From contig JAQWAJ010000090.1 of the NCBI GenBank assembly GCA_028707745.1, positions 1-7,075 of the forward strand: a DNA stretch of 7,075 nucleotides, written 5' to 3'. The translations under genes were made by a program, and so were the position numbers. The stretch comes from Bacteroidales bacterium (lineage in GTDB: Bacteria > Bacteroidota > Bacteroidia > Bacteroidales > UBA12481). Positions 1 through 6,174 of this stretch are shown in pieces (within the stretch, counting starts at the first letter, position 1; each line of letters begins with the position of its first letter). A model generated the notes under the pieces. It worked only from the letters and a program-made list of their open reading frames with translations. It searched no databases and was not told the origin of the DNA.

Positions 1-1
1 A

Positions 2-166
2 GTTTGTCCATGGTTTCAATGCGCTTTCAATGACCGCGGATACGAAAGTTGCGGCGATTGTGCCGAACTTCCGTGTAGCCTGTTTCTCCAGATGAAAGAC
101 CCGTCAACTACCGACGAGGAACATCAGAAAATGATACAGATCAGAGTCAACAGATTGAAATCATGA
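2..166 (+). CDS. DUF3795-like cysteine-rich protein, 3' end only
   Basis: The window opens inside an open frame that runs 54 codons to a TGA at 164-166. Its start lies beyond the left edge. The visible part has cysteines at partial residues 2, 7, 17, 20 and 25, in the arrangement CPWFQC, then ESCGDC, then ELPC. This resembles the C-terminal half of DUF3795 proteins, small cysteine-rich and probably metal-binding proteins of unknown function common in Bacteroidota, Firmicutes and archaea, which typically end with a 'C..C...PC' pattern. The last 25 residues are charged and probably helical. The stop overlaps the ATG of the next gene (ATGA at 163-166), so the two may be cotranscribed and translationally coupled. 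The family call rests on the cysteine pattern alone. No biochemical role can be given. Confidence 0.62.
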   Translation, partial: VCPWFQCAFNDRGYESCGDCAELPCSLFLQMKDPSTTDEEHQKMIQIRVNRLKS

Positions 167-1494
167 AGATAACAGTTTGTTTTCTTGCTGCATTTTTTCT
201 GTCGACATCGGTTAATTCCCAGGACGCCAGGATCACCTTCTCCAGCGATGATCAGAATCTGGTAAAGGGCTTTGACTGGGCCAAAAAGCAGGCTATGTTC
301 TATGTTTTCAGAAATAATGATCCTGTCGGTCCCTGGTATGAAGCAGCTTTACCGAAACGCGAAGCTTTCTGCATGCGCGACGTATCTCACCAACTTGTTG
401 GCGCTCAGCTTCTCGGATTGGCTGATATCAACCGAAACCTGCTTTCGAAGTTTGTGGCAGCAATAGCCGAAAGCCGCGACTGGTGCGGCTATTGGGAAAT
501 TAACAGATACAACCTTCCTGCTCCGGTTGATTATAAATCAGATACGGATTTCTGGTATAACCTACCTGCCAACTTCGATATGATAGACGCCTGTTACCGG
601 GCCTGGCTCTGGACGCATGACTCTACCTATCTGATCGATCCGGTATTCGTAAACTTTTACGAAAAGTCGCTAAACGAATATGTCAGGAAATGGGATCCCG
701 ATGGAGACGGACTCATGGAAGGAAACGCCGACAGCACCAACAGTCGCGGGTTGAGTTCATATAACGAAGAAAAGTACGGACGCGTGGGTGCCGATCTACT
801 TGCCGCCCAATACATCAGCAATCTCGATTATTCAAAAATGCTCCGTCTCAGAAAGCAACCCGAACAAGCTAAAGACTATCTGAACCGAGCCAACAAGATT
901 AAAAATCATATCAATGCTAATTGGTGGGACACCCATAACAAACTCTATCACCACTACATCAAATATGACGGTAAGTGGCTTGATGACAACCAGATGATGT
1001 CGTTTTTGTTACGGTGGAACGTTGTTCCTGAAAATCGCGCTCCGGCGGTGATCAACCACTTACTGGCCGTGGTTCCAAAAACCTGCGTGGAGATGAACAC
1101 CTATTACCCGTTGGAAACTTATCGCTTTGGCAATCCCCAGGATGCTTACCGGTTACTGATCCGGTTGGTATCACCGGATCTCAAACGCCGCGAGTACCCT
1201 GAAGTCTCGTTTGCGGCTATCGAAGCCTATGCCATGGGCCTGATGGGCATTGAGGCCGATGCAGAAACAAGGTCAATCGTGACAAAACCGAGGTTGACTT
1301 CCGACACCGGTTGGGCAGAACTTAAAGATATCCCGGTGTTTGACGGAACGGTCACCATACGTCATGACGGTCTTACCCATTCGACCTTCACCAATAACAC
1401 ACAAGAAATAATTACCTGGGTTATTCACGAAATAAATGGTACGACCCGTAAAATAGCAGTAAAGCCAGGCGAAACAAAAACTCACCAAGAATAG
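163..1494 (+). CDS. Secreted six-hairpin ((alpha/alpha)6-barrel) glycosidase, family unassigned
   Basis: This 443-residue protein starts with a signal peptide: MKI, a hydrophobic core at about residues 4-16, and probable cleavage near SVNS-Q at 19-20. There is no lipobox cysteine, so it is probably periplasmic or secreted. Residues about 30-365 are rich in aromatic and helical repeats typical of the six-hairpin glycosidase fold (shared by GH15, GH37, GH63, GH65, GH78 and others). Notable stretches are GPWYE (56-60), RDVSHQLVGAQLLG (72-85), DPDGDGLMEG (178-187) and YPEVSFAAIEAYAMGLMGI (345-363). Residues about 375-435 look like a small C-terminal beta domain, as in several of these families. 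I cannot assign a GH family, a substrate or the catalytic acids; E187 and E347 are only candidates. The ATG overlaps the upstream stop, and no clear Shine-Dalgarno precedes it. It is the first gene of a tight run with a sugar kinase and a polyol-phosphate dehydrogenase, so it probably releases the sugar or polyol they process. Confidence 0.72.
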   Translation: MKITVCFLAAFFLSTSVNSQDARITFSSDDQNLVKGFDWAKKQAMFYVFRNNDPVGPWYEAALPKREAFCMRDVSHQLVGAQLLGLADINRNLLSKFVAAIAESRDWCGYWEINRYNLPAPVDYKSDTDFWYNLPANFDMIDACYRAWLWTHDSTYLIDPVFVNFYEKSLNEYVRKWDPDGDGLMEGNADSTNSRGLSSYNEEKYGRVGADLLAAQYISNLDYSKMLRLRKQPEQAKDYLNRANKIKNHINANWWDTHNKLYHHYIKYDGKWLDDNQMMSFLLRWNVVPENRAPAVINHLLAVVPKTCVEMNTYYPLETYRFGNPQDAYRLLIRLVSPDLKRREYPEVSFAAIEAYAMGLMGIEADAETRSIVTKPRLTSDTGWAELKDIPVFDGTVTIRHDGLTHSTFTNNTQEIITWVIHEINGTTRKIAVKPGETKTHQE

Positions 1495-1496
1495 CG

Positions 1497-2696
1497 ATGG
1501 CAGATAGATTGACTATTTCGGGCACCGGTTGTGCCCTGGCGGATTTTCTATATAACGGAATATCCTTTGACGGTAAGGATTTTAAAAAATATGTCTCCCG
1601 GCAGAGTGGCGACGGTGGACTAAGTCCAGGGAAACTGGTTTTCACCGAAGAGCTCGAAAAATTCGCTGGTCAGCCTTTTTCTGAGATACACAGGAATGTT
1701 GTGGGTACCCGGACCCCTGATGCCTTTAATGTTGGCGGGCCTTCCCTGGTATCGCTCATCCATGCAGCCCAGCTGCTTGGCAATAGTGACTGTGAAGTGA
1801 AGTTTTTCGGGATCGCAGGAAATGACGGAACGGGTAAAAAAATACACGATATAGTGAGCCAGACCGGCCTGAATATCAGCAATTATATCGCTTCCAGCGA
1901 CCATGCCACCCCATTTACCGACGTTTTATCGGATCCTGATTTTGACCATGGACATGGGGAACGAACCTTTATCAATAATATCGGGGCAGCCTGGGATTAT
2001 ACCCCGCAGCAGTTAACGGATGATTTCTTCAATTCTGATATCGTCTGTTTCGGAGGCACGGCTTTGGTCCCGAACATTCACGACAACCTCACCGGATTAT
2101 TGAAGCGGGCAAAAACTCACCAATGCATTACCCTGGTCAACACCGTTTTTGATTTCAGAAACGAAAAAAACAATCCCGGAAAACCATGGCCTTTGGTAAA
2201 TACAAGCGACGACTTCCGCTTAATCGATATACTGATCATGGACTGCGATGAATCCCTCCGGATCAGTGGTCAGAAGACCATTGGGGAAGCCACTGCCTTT
2301 TTTATGACCTCAGGTGTATCTTCCTTTATCATAACCAGTGGCGCTAAAGAACTGACGGCATGGTCAGGTGGCTCTCTGTTCGAAAAAACCGGAATCCTGA
2401 AATTGCCGGTTTCTCAAATGGTTACTAATGAATTAAAGCTGAATCCATTACGCAGGGGCGATACCACCGGGTGCGGAGATAATTTCGCCGGCGGTATCAT
2501 TTCTTCGGTTGCCTGGCAATTGAAAAACCACAAAAAAAGCAATTTCAATCTGACGGAAGCCCTTTCGTGGGGCATTGCTTCAGGAGGATTCAGTTGCTTT
2601 ACCGTTGGAGGCACCTATCTGGAAAGCTCAGTCGGAGAGAAACGAAAAGAGGTGGAGCAAATTCAAAGAGCTTATCTGAAACAGATCGGACAGTAG
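1497..2696 (+). CDS. PfkB/ribokinase-family carbohydrate (sugar or polyol) kinase, long form
   Basis: This 399-residue cytoplasmic kinase transfers phosphate from ATP to a sugar or polyol hydroxyl. The PfkB hallmarks are present: the substrate-side glycine motif NVGGPSLVSLIHAAQLLG (78-95), FFGIAGNDGTG (103-113), the lid-region segment GERTFINNIGA (154-164), and the C-terminal signature GDTTGCGDNFAGG (321-333). Within that signature, D328 is the expected catalytic base and the GCG before it forms the anion hole. Family members are usually about 300-340 residues. The extra length is mostly between the first beta strand and NVGGP (about residues 20-75), with a smaller addition near 218-240. The substrate cannot be read from the sequence. 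Fructose, a hexitol or another polyol are all possible, and the following dehydrogenase gene makes a polyol worth considering. The gene starts 2 bp after the glycosidase stop and has no visible Shine-Dalgarno, so translation is probably coupled. Confidence 0.85.
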   Translation: MADRLTISGTGCALADFLYNGISFDGKDFKKYVSRQSGDGGLSPGKLVFTEELEKFAGQPFSEIHRNVVGTRTPDAFNVGGPSLVSLIHAAQLLGNSDCEVKFFGIAGNDGTGKKIHDIVSQTGLNISNYIASSDHATPFTDVLSDPDFDHGHGERTFINNIGAAWDYTPQQLTDDFFNSDIVCFGGTALVPNIHDNLTGLLKRAKTHQCITLVNTVFDFRNEKNNPGKPWPLVNTSDDFRLIDILIMDCDESLRISGQKTIGEATAFFMTSGVSSFIITSGAKELTAWSGGSLFEKTGILKLPVSQMVTNELKLNPLRRGDTTGCGDNFAGGIISSVAWQLKNHKKSNFNLTEALSWGIASGGFSCFTVGGTYLESSVGEKRKEVEQIQRAYLKQIGQ

Positions 2697-3899
2697 ATGG
2701 GGATGATACAAAAGAACAAGATCGTCATTTTCGGAGCCGGCAAAATTGGCAGATCTTTTATCGGACAGTTGTTCAGCCGGGGCGGATACGAAGTTGTGTT
2801 TGTGGATGTATTCAAGCAGATCATCGATGAGCTGAACAGCAGGAAATGCTATCAGGTGATCATCAAATCTGATTTTGATCAGGTACTTGACATTACCCAT
2901 GTACGGGGTGTTTATGCAGATGATGTTTGTACGGTTGAACGCGAAGTGGCTACAGCCGGCATCGTTTCGGTGTCGGTAGGCCAGCACGGCTTATCGACGG
3001 TATTTCCCTTGCTGGCAAAAGGATTGATGAAAAGATATGAAACTGACAGCCAGATGCCGCTCGATATTATCATTGCCGAAAATATGCGTGACGCCGATTC
3101 CTTTTTCCGAACGGAGCTGAAGAAGCTTACGGGTCAGGCGTATCCTTTTGATCATCTGGTTGGCCTGGTAGAAACCAGTATCGGAAAAATGGTTCCGATC
3201 ATGCTAAAGCAGGATATGGAGGAAGATATTCTTCAGGTATTTGCAGAGCCATATAACACGTTGATTCTGGATAAGAAAGCTTTTAAAAACCCAATCCCGG
3301 ATATTCAGGGTCTATCGCCGAAAGAAAACATGAAGGCCTGGGTCGACCGGAAATTGTTCATCCACAATCTGGGTCATGCTTCAGCCTCCTATATCGGGCA
3401 TCTATATAACCCCGGCTTTGTTTACCTCTATGAAGTCCTGGCTGTACCGGGCATTCGTGAAACTGTCAGAGAAACCATGCTTCAATCGGCAGCCATACTC
3501 TTGAAAAAATACCCCGGGGAATTCACTGAAGAATCTTTAACCGGGCATATTGACGACCTGATATCGAGATTCAGGAACAAGGCTTTGGGGGATACTGTTT
3601 TCAGGGTTGGCTGCGATCTGCCACGTAAGCTGGGGCCTGAAGATCGTTTGGTTGGAGCGGTTAAGGCCGCCATCTCCTTAGGGCTTCCTTACGACAAAAT
3701 CCTGCACGCGTTGGTCTGCGGTTTTCATTTCAGGGCAACCGATGAATCAGGCAACCTTTACCCTGAAGATGCCCGGTTTATCCAGTTTTACCAGCAGGGG
3801 ACCGACCATGTGTTAACCGGGATTTGTGGTTTCGATCCGACCCGTGAAAATGAGTTATACCATGAAGTCAGGGCAATTGACAAACAATTAATCAGTTAG
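2697..3899 (+). CDS. mtlD: Mannitol-1-phosphate 5-dehydrogenase-like polyol-phosphate dehydrogenase
   Basis: This 400-residue protein belongs to the polyol-specific long-chain dehydrogenase/reductase family. MtlD interconverts mannitol 1-phosphate and fructose 6-phosphate with NAD(H) in the cytoplasm. The N-terminal Rossmann motif IFGAGKIGRSFIGQLF (11-26) matches the MtlD-type 'FGAGNIGRGFIG' and not the FHRAHQ motif of mannitol 2-dehydrogenases and uronate reductases. SVGQHGLSTVFPLLAKGL (93-110), IIIAENM (124-130) and GLVETSIGKMVPIM (156-169) follow the MtlD order. The catalytic K-x4-N-x2-H signature is intact in DRKLFIHNLGHASASYIG (217-234), giving K219, N224 and H227. E. coli MtlD is 382 residues, so this one is full length. 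Its ATG directly abuts the TAG of the kinase gene; a second ATG at 2703 is an equally possible start. No PTS mannitol permease gene is visible, so the preceding kinase may supply the substrate. A related polyol phosphate as true substrate cannot be excluded. Confidence 0.82.
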   Translation: MGMIQKNKIVIFGAGKIGRSFIGQLFSRGGYEVVFVDVFKQIIDELNSRKCYQVIIKSDFDQVLDITHVRGVYADDVCTVEREVATAGIVSVSVGQHGLSTVFPLLAKGLMKRYETDSQMPLDIIIAENMRDADSFFRTELKKLTGQAYPFDHLVGLVETSIGKMVPIMLKQDMEEDILQVFAEPYNTLILDKKAFKNPIPDIQGLSPKENMKAWVDRKLFIHNLGHASASYIGHLYNPGFVYLYEVLAVPGIRETVRETMLQSAAILLKKYPGEFTEESLTGHIDDLISRFRNKALGDTVFRVGCDLPRKLGPEDRLVGAVKAAISLGLPYDKILHALVCGFHFRATDESGNLYPEDARFIQFYQQGTDHVLTGICGFDPTRENELYHEVRAIDKQLIS

Positions 3900-3904
3900 C
3901 CGGT

Positions 3905-5080
3905 TCAACCTAAAAATTGCACGACTTTCCCAAACACCTGCAGGAACGACTGATTCACCAGTGAACGGATCTCTTCGTGTCCGATCGGAAATGGATTCTC
4001 ATGCGAATACTGATAAGGAAAATCGAGAATCGACATCTGGATTTTATTCCTGTTTTTAGTACCGCATAATGTTTGCAGAATGGAGTTAGCCGGAATCACT
4101 TTATCTTTTGTCAGTCCAATTGCGGAGATCTGATCACGCATTTTGTGGAACGAACGGTCTCTGAAAGTCTGAAAACGGTCGAGACGAAGCATGGCCATAA
4201 AGGAGGACCACAGTTGGCTGAAATCATTCAGGCGCTCAATGCTGAGCTTTGGCATCACGGCTTTCGGATCCTGCCGGATGAACGTTTCCTCCAGCCGGTC
4301 GAAAGCCTGTGCATCCATGATATATCTCGAGATTCCTTTCATCTGCTGGAATGAACTACCCCCGGAAAACAGGAAACTCTTTGATTCTGAGAATATTTTA
4401 TCAGGATTGGCAATCAGCAATACCTCCAGAAGAAATGCCCCTACCGAGTAAGCAAAAAAATCAACCGATGCACCGGCTTTGAACAATGGGTGCCCACCAT
4501 TCCTGATTTCACGGGTAAGTGAGATCAGATCGTAGCAGCTTTGCAGACCCGAGGTGCAAAACCACTCGGGATGTAAATCCAATCGGGTACTCAAAGCTGC
4601 ATTGACTGATGTGGAAACTGCATTCAGAGGAGTATGTTCGGTCCGGTATAAAGAGACTTCCTGCATGGCACGGGGATCGCTCCAGTAACCCGGTGAGCGG
4701 TTTACATGGAAAGCCATTGGAAATAAAATCACTGCTTTCCCGGTATTTTCACTCAGATATTGCGCCCAATACAGGTATTTGTTCCAATTTCGCTCATTCA
4801 ATCCATGTAACAGGACAATTGCTCCATCGGCAATTTCCTTGTTATCAGGTATGAAAACCGGATAGGTAAAATCATAGTTGCCGTCAAAAGAACGCTGCAA
4901 CAATCCGGAGTAATTCTCTGCTTTCAAAGCGGATGTTTCAGCAAGCTTTGTTTCCGGTTTAATTTCCGAATGAAAACCAACATGGACGATTCTGGTAGTC
5001 GTCCCCGGAATCGAAATTTCAGGTGCCTTTAAATCATAGCACGACTTTAATAACATCTGATTTTCAAAATAATCCATCAT
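3905..5080 (-). CDS. DUF6051-like alpha/beta-hydrolase-fold protein
   Basis: This 391-residue protein has no signal peptide or membrane segment and is probably cytoplasmic. The alpha/beta-hydrolase core begins near residue 86. AIVLLHGLNERNWNKYLYWA (87-106) carries the HG oxyanion motif. FFAYSVGAFLLEVLLIANP (208-226) is the nucleophile elbow, with S212 in A-Y-S-V-G, so alanine replaces the usual first glycine. GLTKDKVIPANSI (322-334) offers D326 as the triad acid, and YSHENPFP (358-365) offers H360 as the triad histidine. Residues 1-80 form an N-terminal extension unlike ordinary esterases. I believe this is the Bacteroidota family DUF6051, but I recall that from the HGLNER and FPMAFHVNR segments and could not search. 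Substrate unknown; an esterase, lipase or thioesterase role is possible. ATGs at 5080 and 5077 are both possible starts, and an AAAGAG sits just upstream and favours the second. It is convergent with the mtlD-like gene and divergent from the LytTR gene. Confidence 0.72.
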   Translation of the reverse strand: MMDYFENQMLLKSCYDLKAPEISIPGTTTRIVHVGFHSEIKPETKLAETSALKAENYSGLLQRSFDGNYDFTYPVFIPDNKEIADGAIVLLHGLNERNWNKYLYWAQYLSENTGKAVILFPMAFHVNRSPGYWSDPRAMQEVSLYRTEHTPLNAVSTSVNAALSTRLDLHPEWFCTSGLQSCYDLISLTREIRNGGHPLFKAGASVDFFAYSVGAFLLEVLLIANPDKIFSESKSFLFSGGSSFQQMKGISRYIMDAQAFDRLEETFIRQDPKAVMPKLSIERLNDFSQLWSSFMAMLRLDRFQTFRDRSFHKMRDQISAIGLTKDKVIPANSILQTLCGTKNRNKIQMSILDFPYQYSHENPFPIGHEEIRSLVNQSFLQVFGKVVQFLG

Positions 5081-5099
5081 CTCTTTAAATTTCTGACAG

Positions 5100-5130
5100 C
5101 AAATTTAGATTGCCGGAAATGGCCAGTCAA
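5100..5130 (-). promoter_or_regulatory. Bacteroidota-type promoter for the alpha/beta-hydrolase gene
   Basis: Read on the minus strand, TTG (5130-5128) is followed by 20 bp and then TAAATTTG (5107-5100). This fits the Bacteroidota primary sigma factor consensus of a -33 TTG box and a -7 TAnnTTTG box, with no mismatch in the -7 box and an allowed spacer. Transcription would begin at about 5094-5095, giving a leader of roughly 15 bases before the ATG at 5080. The consensus is established for Bacteroides; its use here is inferred. Confidence 0.6.
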
Positions 5131-5145
5131 TAGAGCGGTGCCCAA

Positions 5146-5157
5146 CCTTGCCCAAGG
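5146..5157. repeat. Short inverted repeat CCTTG-CC-CAAGG
   Basis: Five-base arms CCTTG and CAAGG flank two bases, giving a near-perfect 12-bp palindrome. It lies 16 bp upstream of the -33 box of the hydrolase promoter and about 100 bp upstream of the LytTR ATG. It could be an operator half-site pair or chance. No uridine tract follows on either strand, so it does not look like a terminator. Confidence 0.3.
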
Positions 5158-5177
5158 GTGATAAATCCAGACTTTTT

Positions 5178-5206
5178 GGGACGAAAGTTTATATACAGGG
5201 ACGAAA
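5178..5206. promoter_or_regulatory. Paired 9-bp direct repeats, candidate LytTR binding site
   Basis: GGGACGAAA occurs exactly at 5178-5186 and again at 5198-5206. The copies are 20 bp apart start to start, with an A/T-rich 11-bp spacer. LytTR domains are known to bind pairs of roughly 9-bp direct repeats about two helical turns apart (AgrA, VirR, AlgR and relatives). The reverse complement, TTTCGTCCC, shares TTCGTC with the AlgR box. The site is 52 bp upstream of the LytTR gene's ATG and about 50 bp upstream of the -33 box of the divergent hydrolase promoter, so it could act on either gene. The two copies are in different reading frames, so they are not a protein repeat. Confidence 0.5.
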
Positions 5207-5258
5207 TCCAACGTGTTTTTTTATCCCAAACCATCACAACTTTGCGTATTATTGCCAG

Positions 5259-6098
5259 ATGAATTGGAAGCGAATCATACCGGATTACTTTGTCAAACGC
5301 CGTAATACAGTGATTCAAATTGTATTCACCACCATTTTCGCTTATGTATTTATATTAGTTTACCATCCTTTCGGTTCTCAAAGCTGGTTTCAGATCAATT
5401 CAGGTCAGTTTGCATTCTATGCCGGGTCGGTGGTGGTTCTGGGTATGCTGGTTGTGATCATCAGCCGTGTGATTATGACTCAGATACAAAAACGTCATCC
5501 GATTACCGTTTCGGGATATGCGCTGATGGTGGCTTTGGAAATCCTGGCCATGACGGGCTTCTATATGATGATTCAGAAAGTGTTTTTAAAGGATGACCGG
5601 TTTTGGTTCGAGGTTTACTATACAGCCATTCTCAATACCAGCCTGATCCTTCTGATTCCGTATCTCATCAGCCTGCTCTACTTTGCCTGGCTCGATAAAA
5701 AACAAAATTTCGAGAAGCTTTTGGGAGCCAAACAGATGGAAACTGCCCCTACCCGGTTTGTGAACTTCAATGATGAGAACGGAGATATCAGGCTGACGAT
5801 TCAACTCGACGACCTGCTTTATCTTGAAGCAAGCGAAAATTACGTTACCATTCATTATCTGGATCACAACCAGCCTGACCGCATGCTTTTGCGCACCAGC
5901 ATGAAACGGATGGAAGAGCAGCTATCGGAATTTCCTGTTTCCAGGTGCCACAGATCATACATGGTTAATTTAAACCGGGTCAGACTTGCGAAAAAGACAA
6001 AAACAGGGATGGTGGTTGAACTGTCTGCGTCAGTACCAATTACGCTTCCGGTTTCCGAAACCTATAAGGATGATATTACAAAGACACTGAGAATGTAG
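5259..6098 (+). CDS. Membrane-anchored LytTR-family transcriptional regulator
   Basis: Starting at the ATG at 5259, this is a 279-residue protein with two parts. Residues 1-145 hold four predicted transmembrane helices (about 18-36, 51-73, 85-105 and 119-142). Residues about 165-275 form a LytTR DNA-binding domain, recognisable by the LYLEASENYVTIHY strand (187-200), RTSMKRMEEQL (212-222), FPVSRCHRSYMVNLNRV (225-241) and LPVSETYKDDI (263-273). It has no receiver domain or histidine-kinase domain, so it is not a standard two-component response regulator. Four-helix LytTR proteins are common in Bacteroidota and are thought to sense a signal through the membrane part; the signal is unknown. The frame stays open upstream to a TTG at 5148, but that 37-residue extension is polar and would overlap the promoter region, so I chose 5259. 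No Shine-Dalgarno is visible. It is divergent from the hydrolase gene and may regulate it. Confidence 0.87.
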   Translation: MNWKRIIPDYFVKRRNTVIQIVFTTIFAYVFILVYHPFGSQSWFQINSGQFAFYAGSVVVLGMLVVIISRVIMTQIQKRHPITVSGYALMVALEILAMTGFYMMIQKVFLKDDRFWFEVYYTAILNTSLILLIPYLISLLYFAWLDKKQNFEKLLGAKQMETAPTRFVNFNDENGDIRLTIQLDDLLYLEASENYVTIHYLDHNQPDRMLLRTSMKRMEEQLSEFPVSRCHRSYMVNLNRVRLAKKTKTGMVVELSASVPITLPVSETYKDDITKTLRM

Positions 6099-6174
6099 TG
6101 CTTAATCGTATCGATACACTCCAAGGTTCCAATCCTGCATCCACCTAAGCACCGGCAACACCATTGTTATCCAG
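6099..6174. other. Short gap between convergent genes, with a 10-bp palindrome
   Basis: These 76 bp separate the stops of the convergent LytTR and GH27 genes. The only structure I see is the perfect palindrome GTATCGATAC at 6108-6117. It has no loop and no following T-run, so it is not a convincing terminator. No coding potential is seen. Confidence 0.4.

Noticed and set aside
2628..2987. Open frame of 119 codons on the minus strand across the kinase/dehydrogenase junction
   Set aside because: It is antisense to two well-supported genes and covers the conserved Rossmann motif of the dehydrogenase. It has no protein-like features of its own.
1497..3899. UxuB/UxaB or mannitol 2-dehydrogenase identity for the dehydrogenase, making the pair a hexuronate pathway
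   Set aside because: The N-terminal motif is GAGKIGRSFIG as in MtlD, and the FHRAHQ-type motif of the uronate reductases and mannitol 2-dehydrogenases is absent.
5214..5244. Rightward promoter for the LytTR gene with CAACTTTG at 5237-5244 as the -7 box
   Set aside because: It departs from TAnnTTTG at the first base and has no clear TTG about 20 bp upstream, only a T-run. The support is too weak to list as a feature.
5148..5258. N-terminal extension of the LytTR protein from a TTG at 5148
   Set aside because: The added 37 residues are polar, start with a rare codon and cover the palindrome and the direct repeats. The ATG at 5259 gives a compact four-helix protein with a typical basic N-terminus just before the first helix.
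6108..6117. GTATCGATAC as a bidirectional terminator between convergent genes
   Set aside because: The palindrome has no loop, and no T-run follows on either strand.
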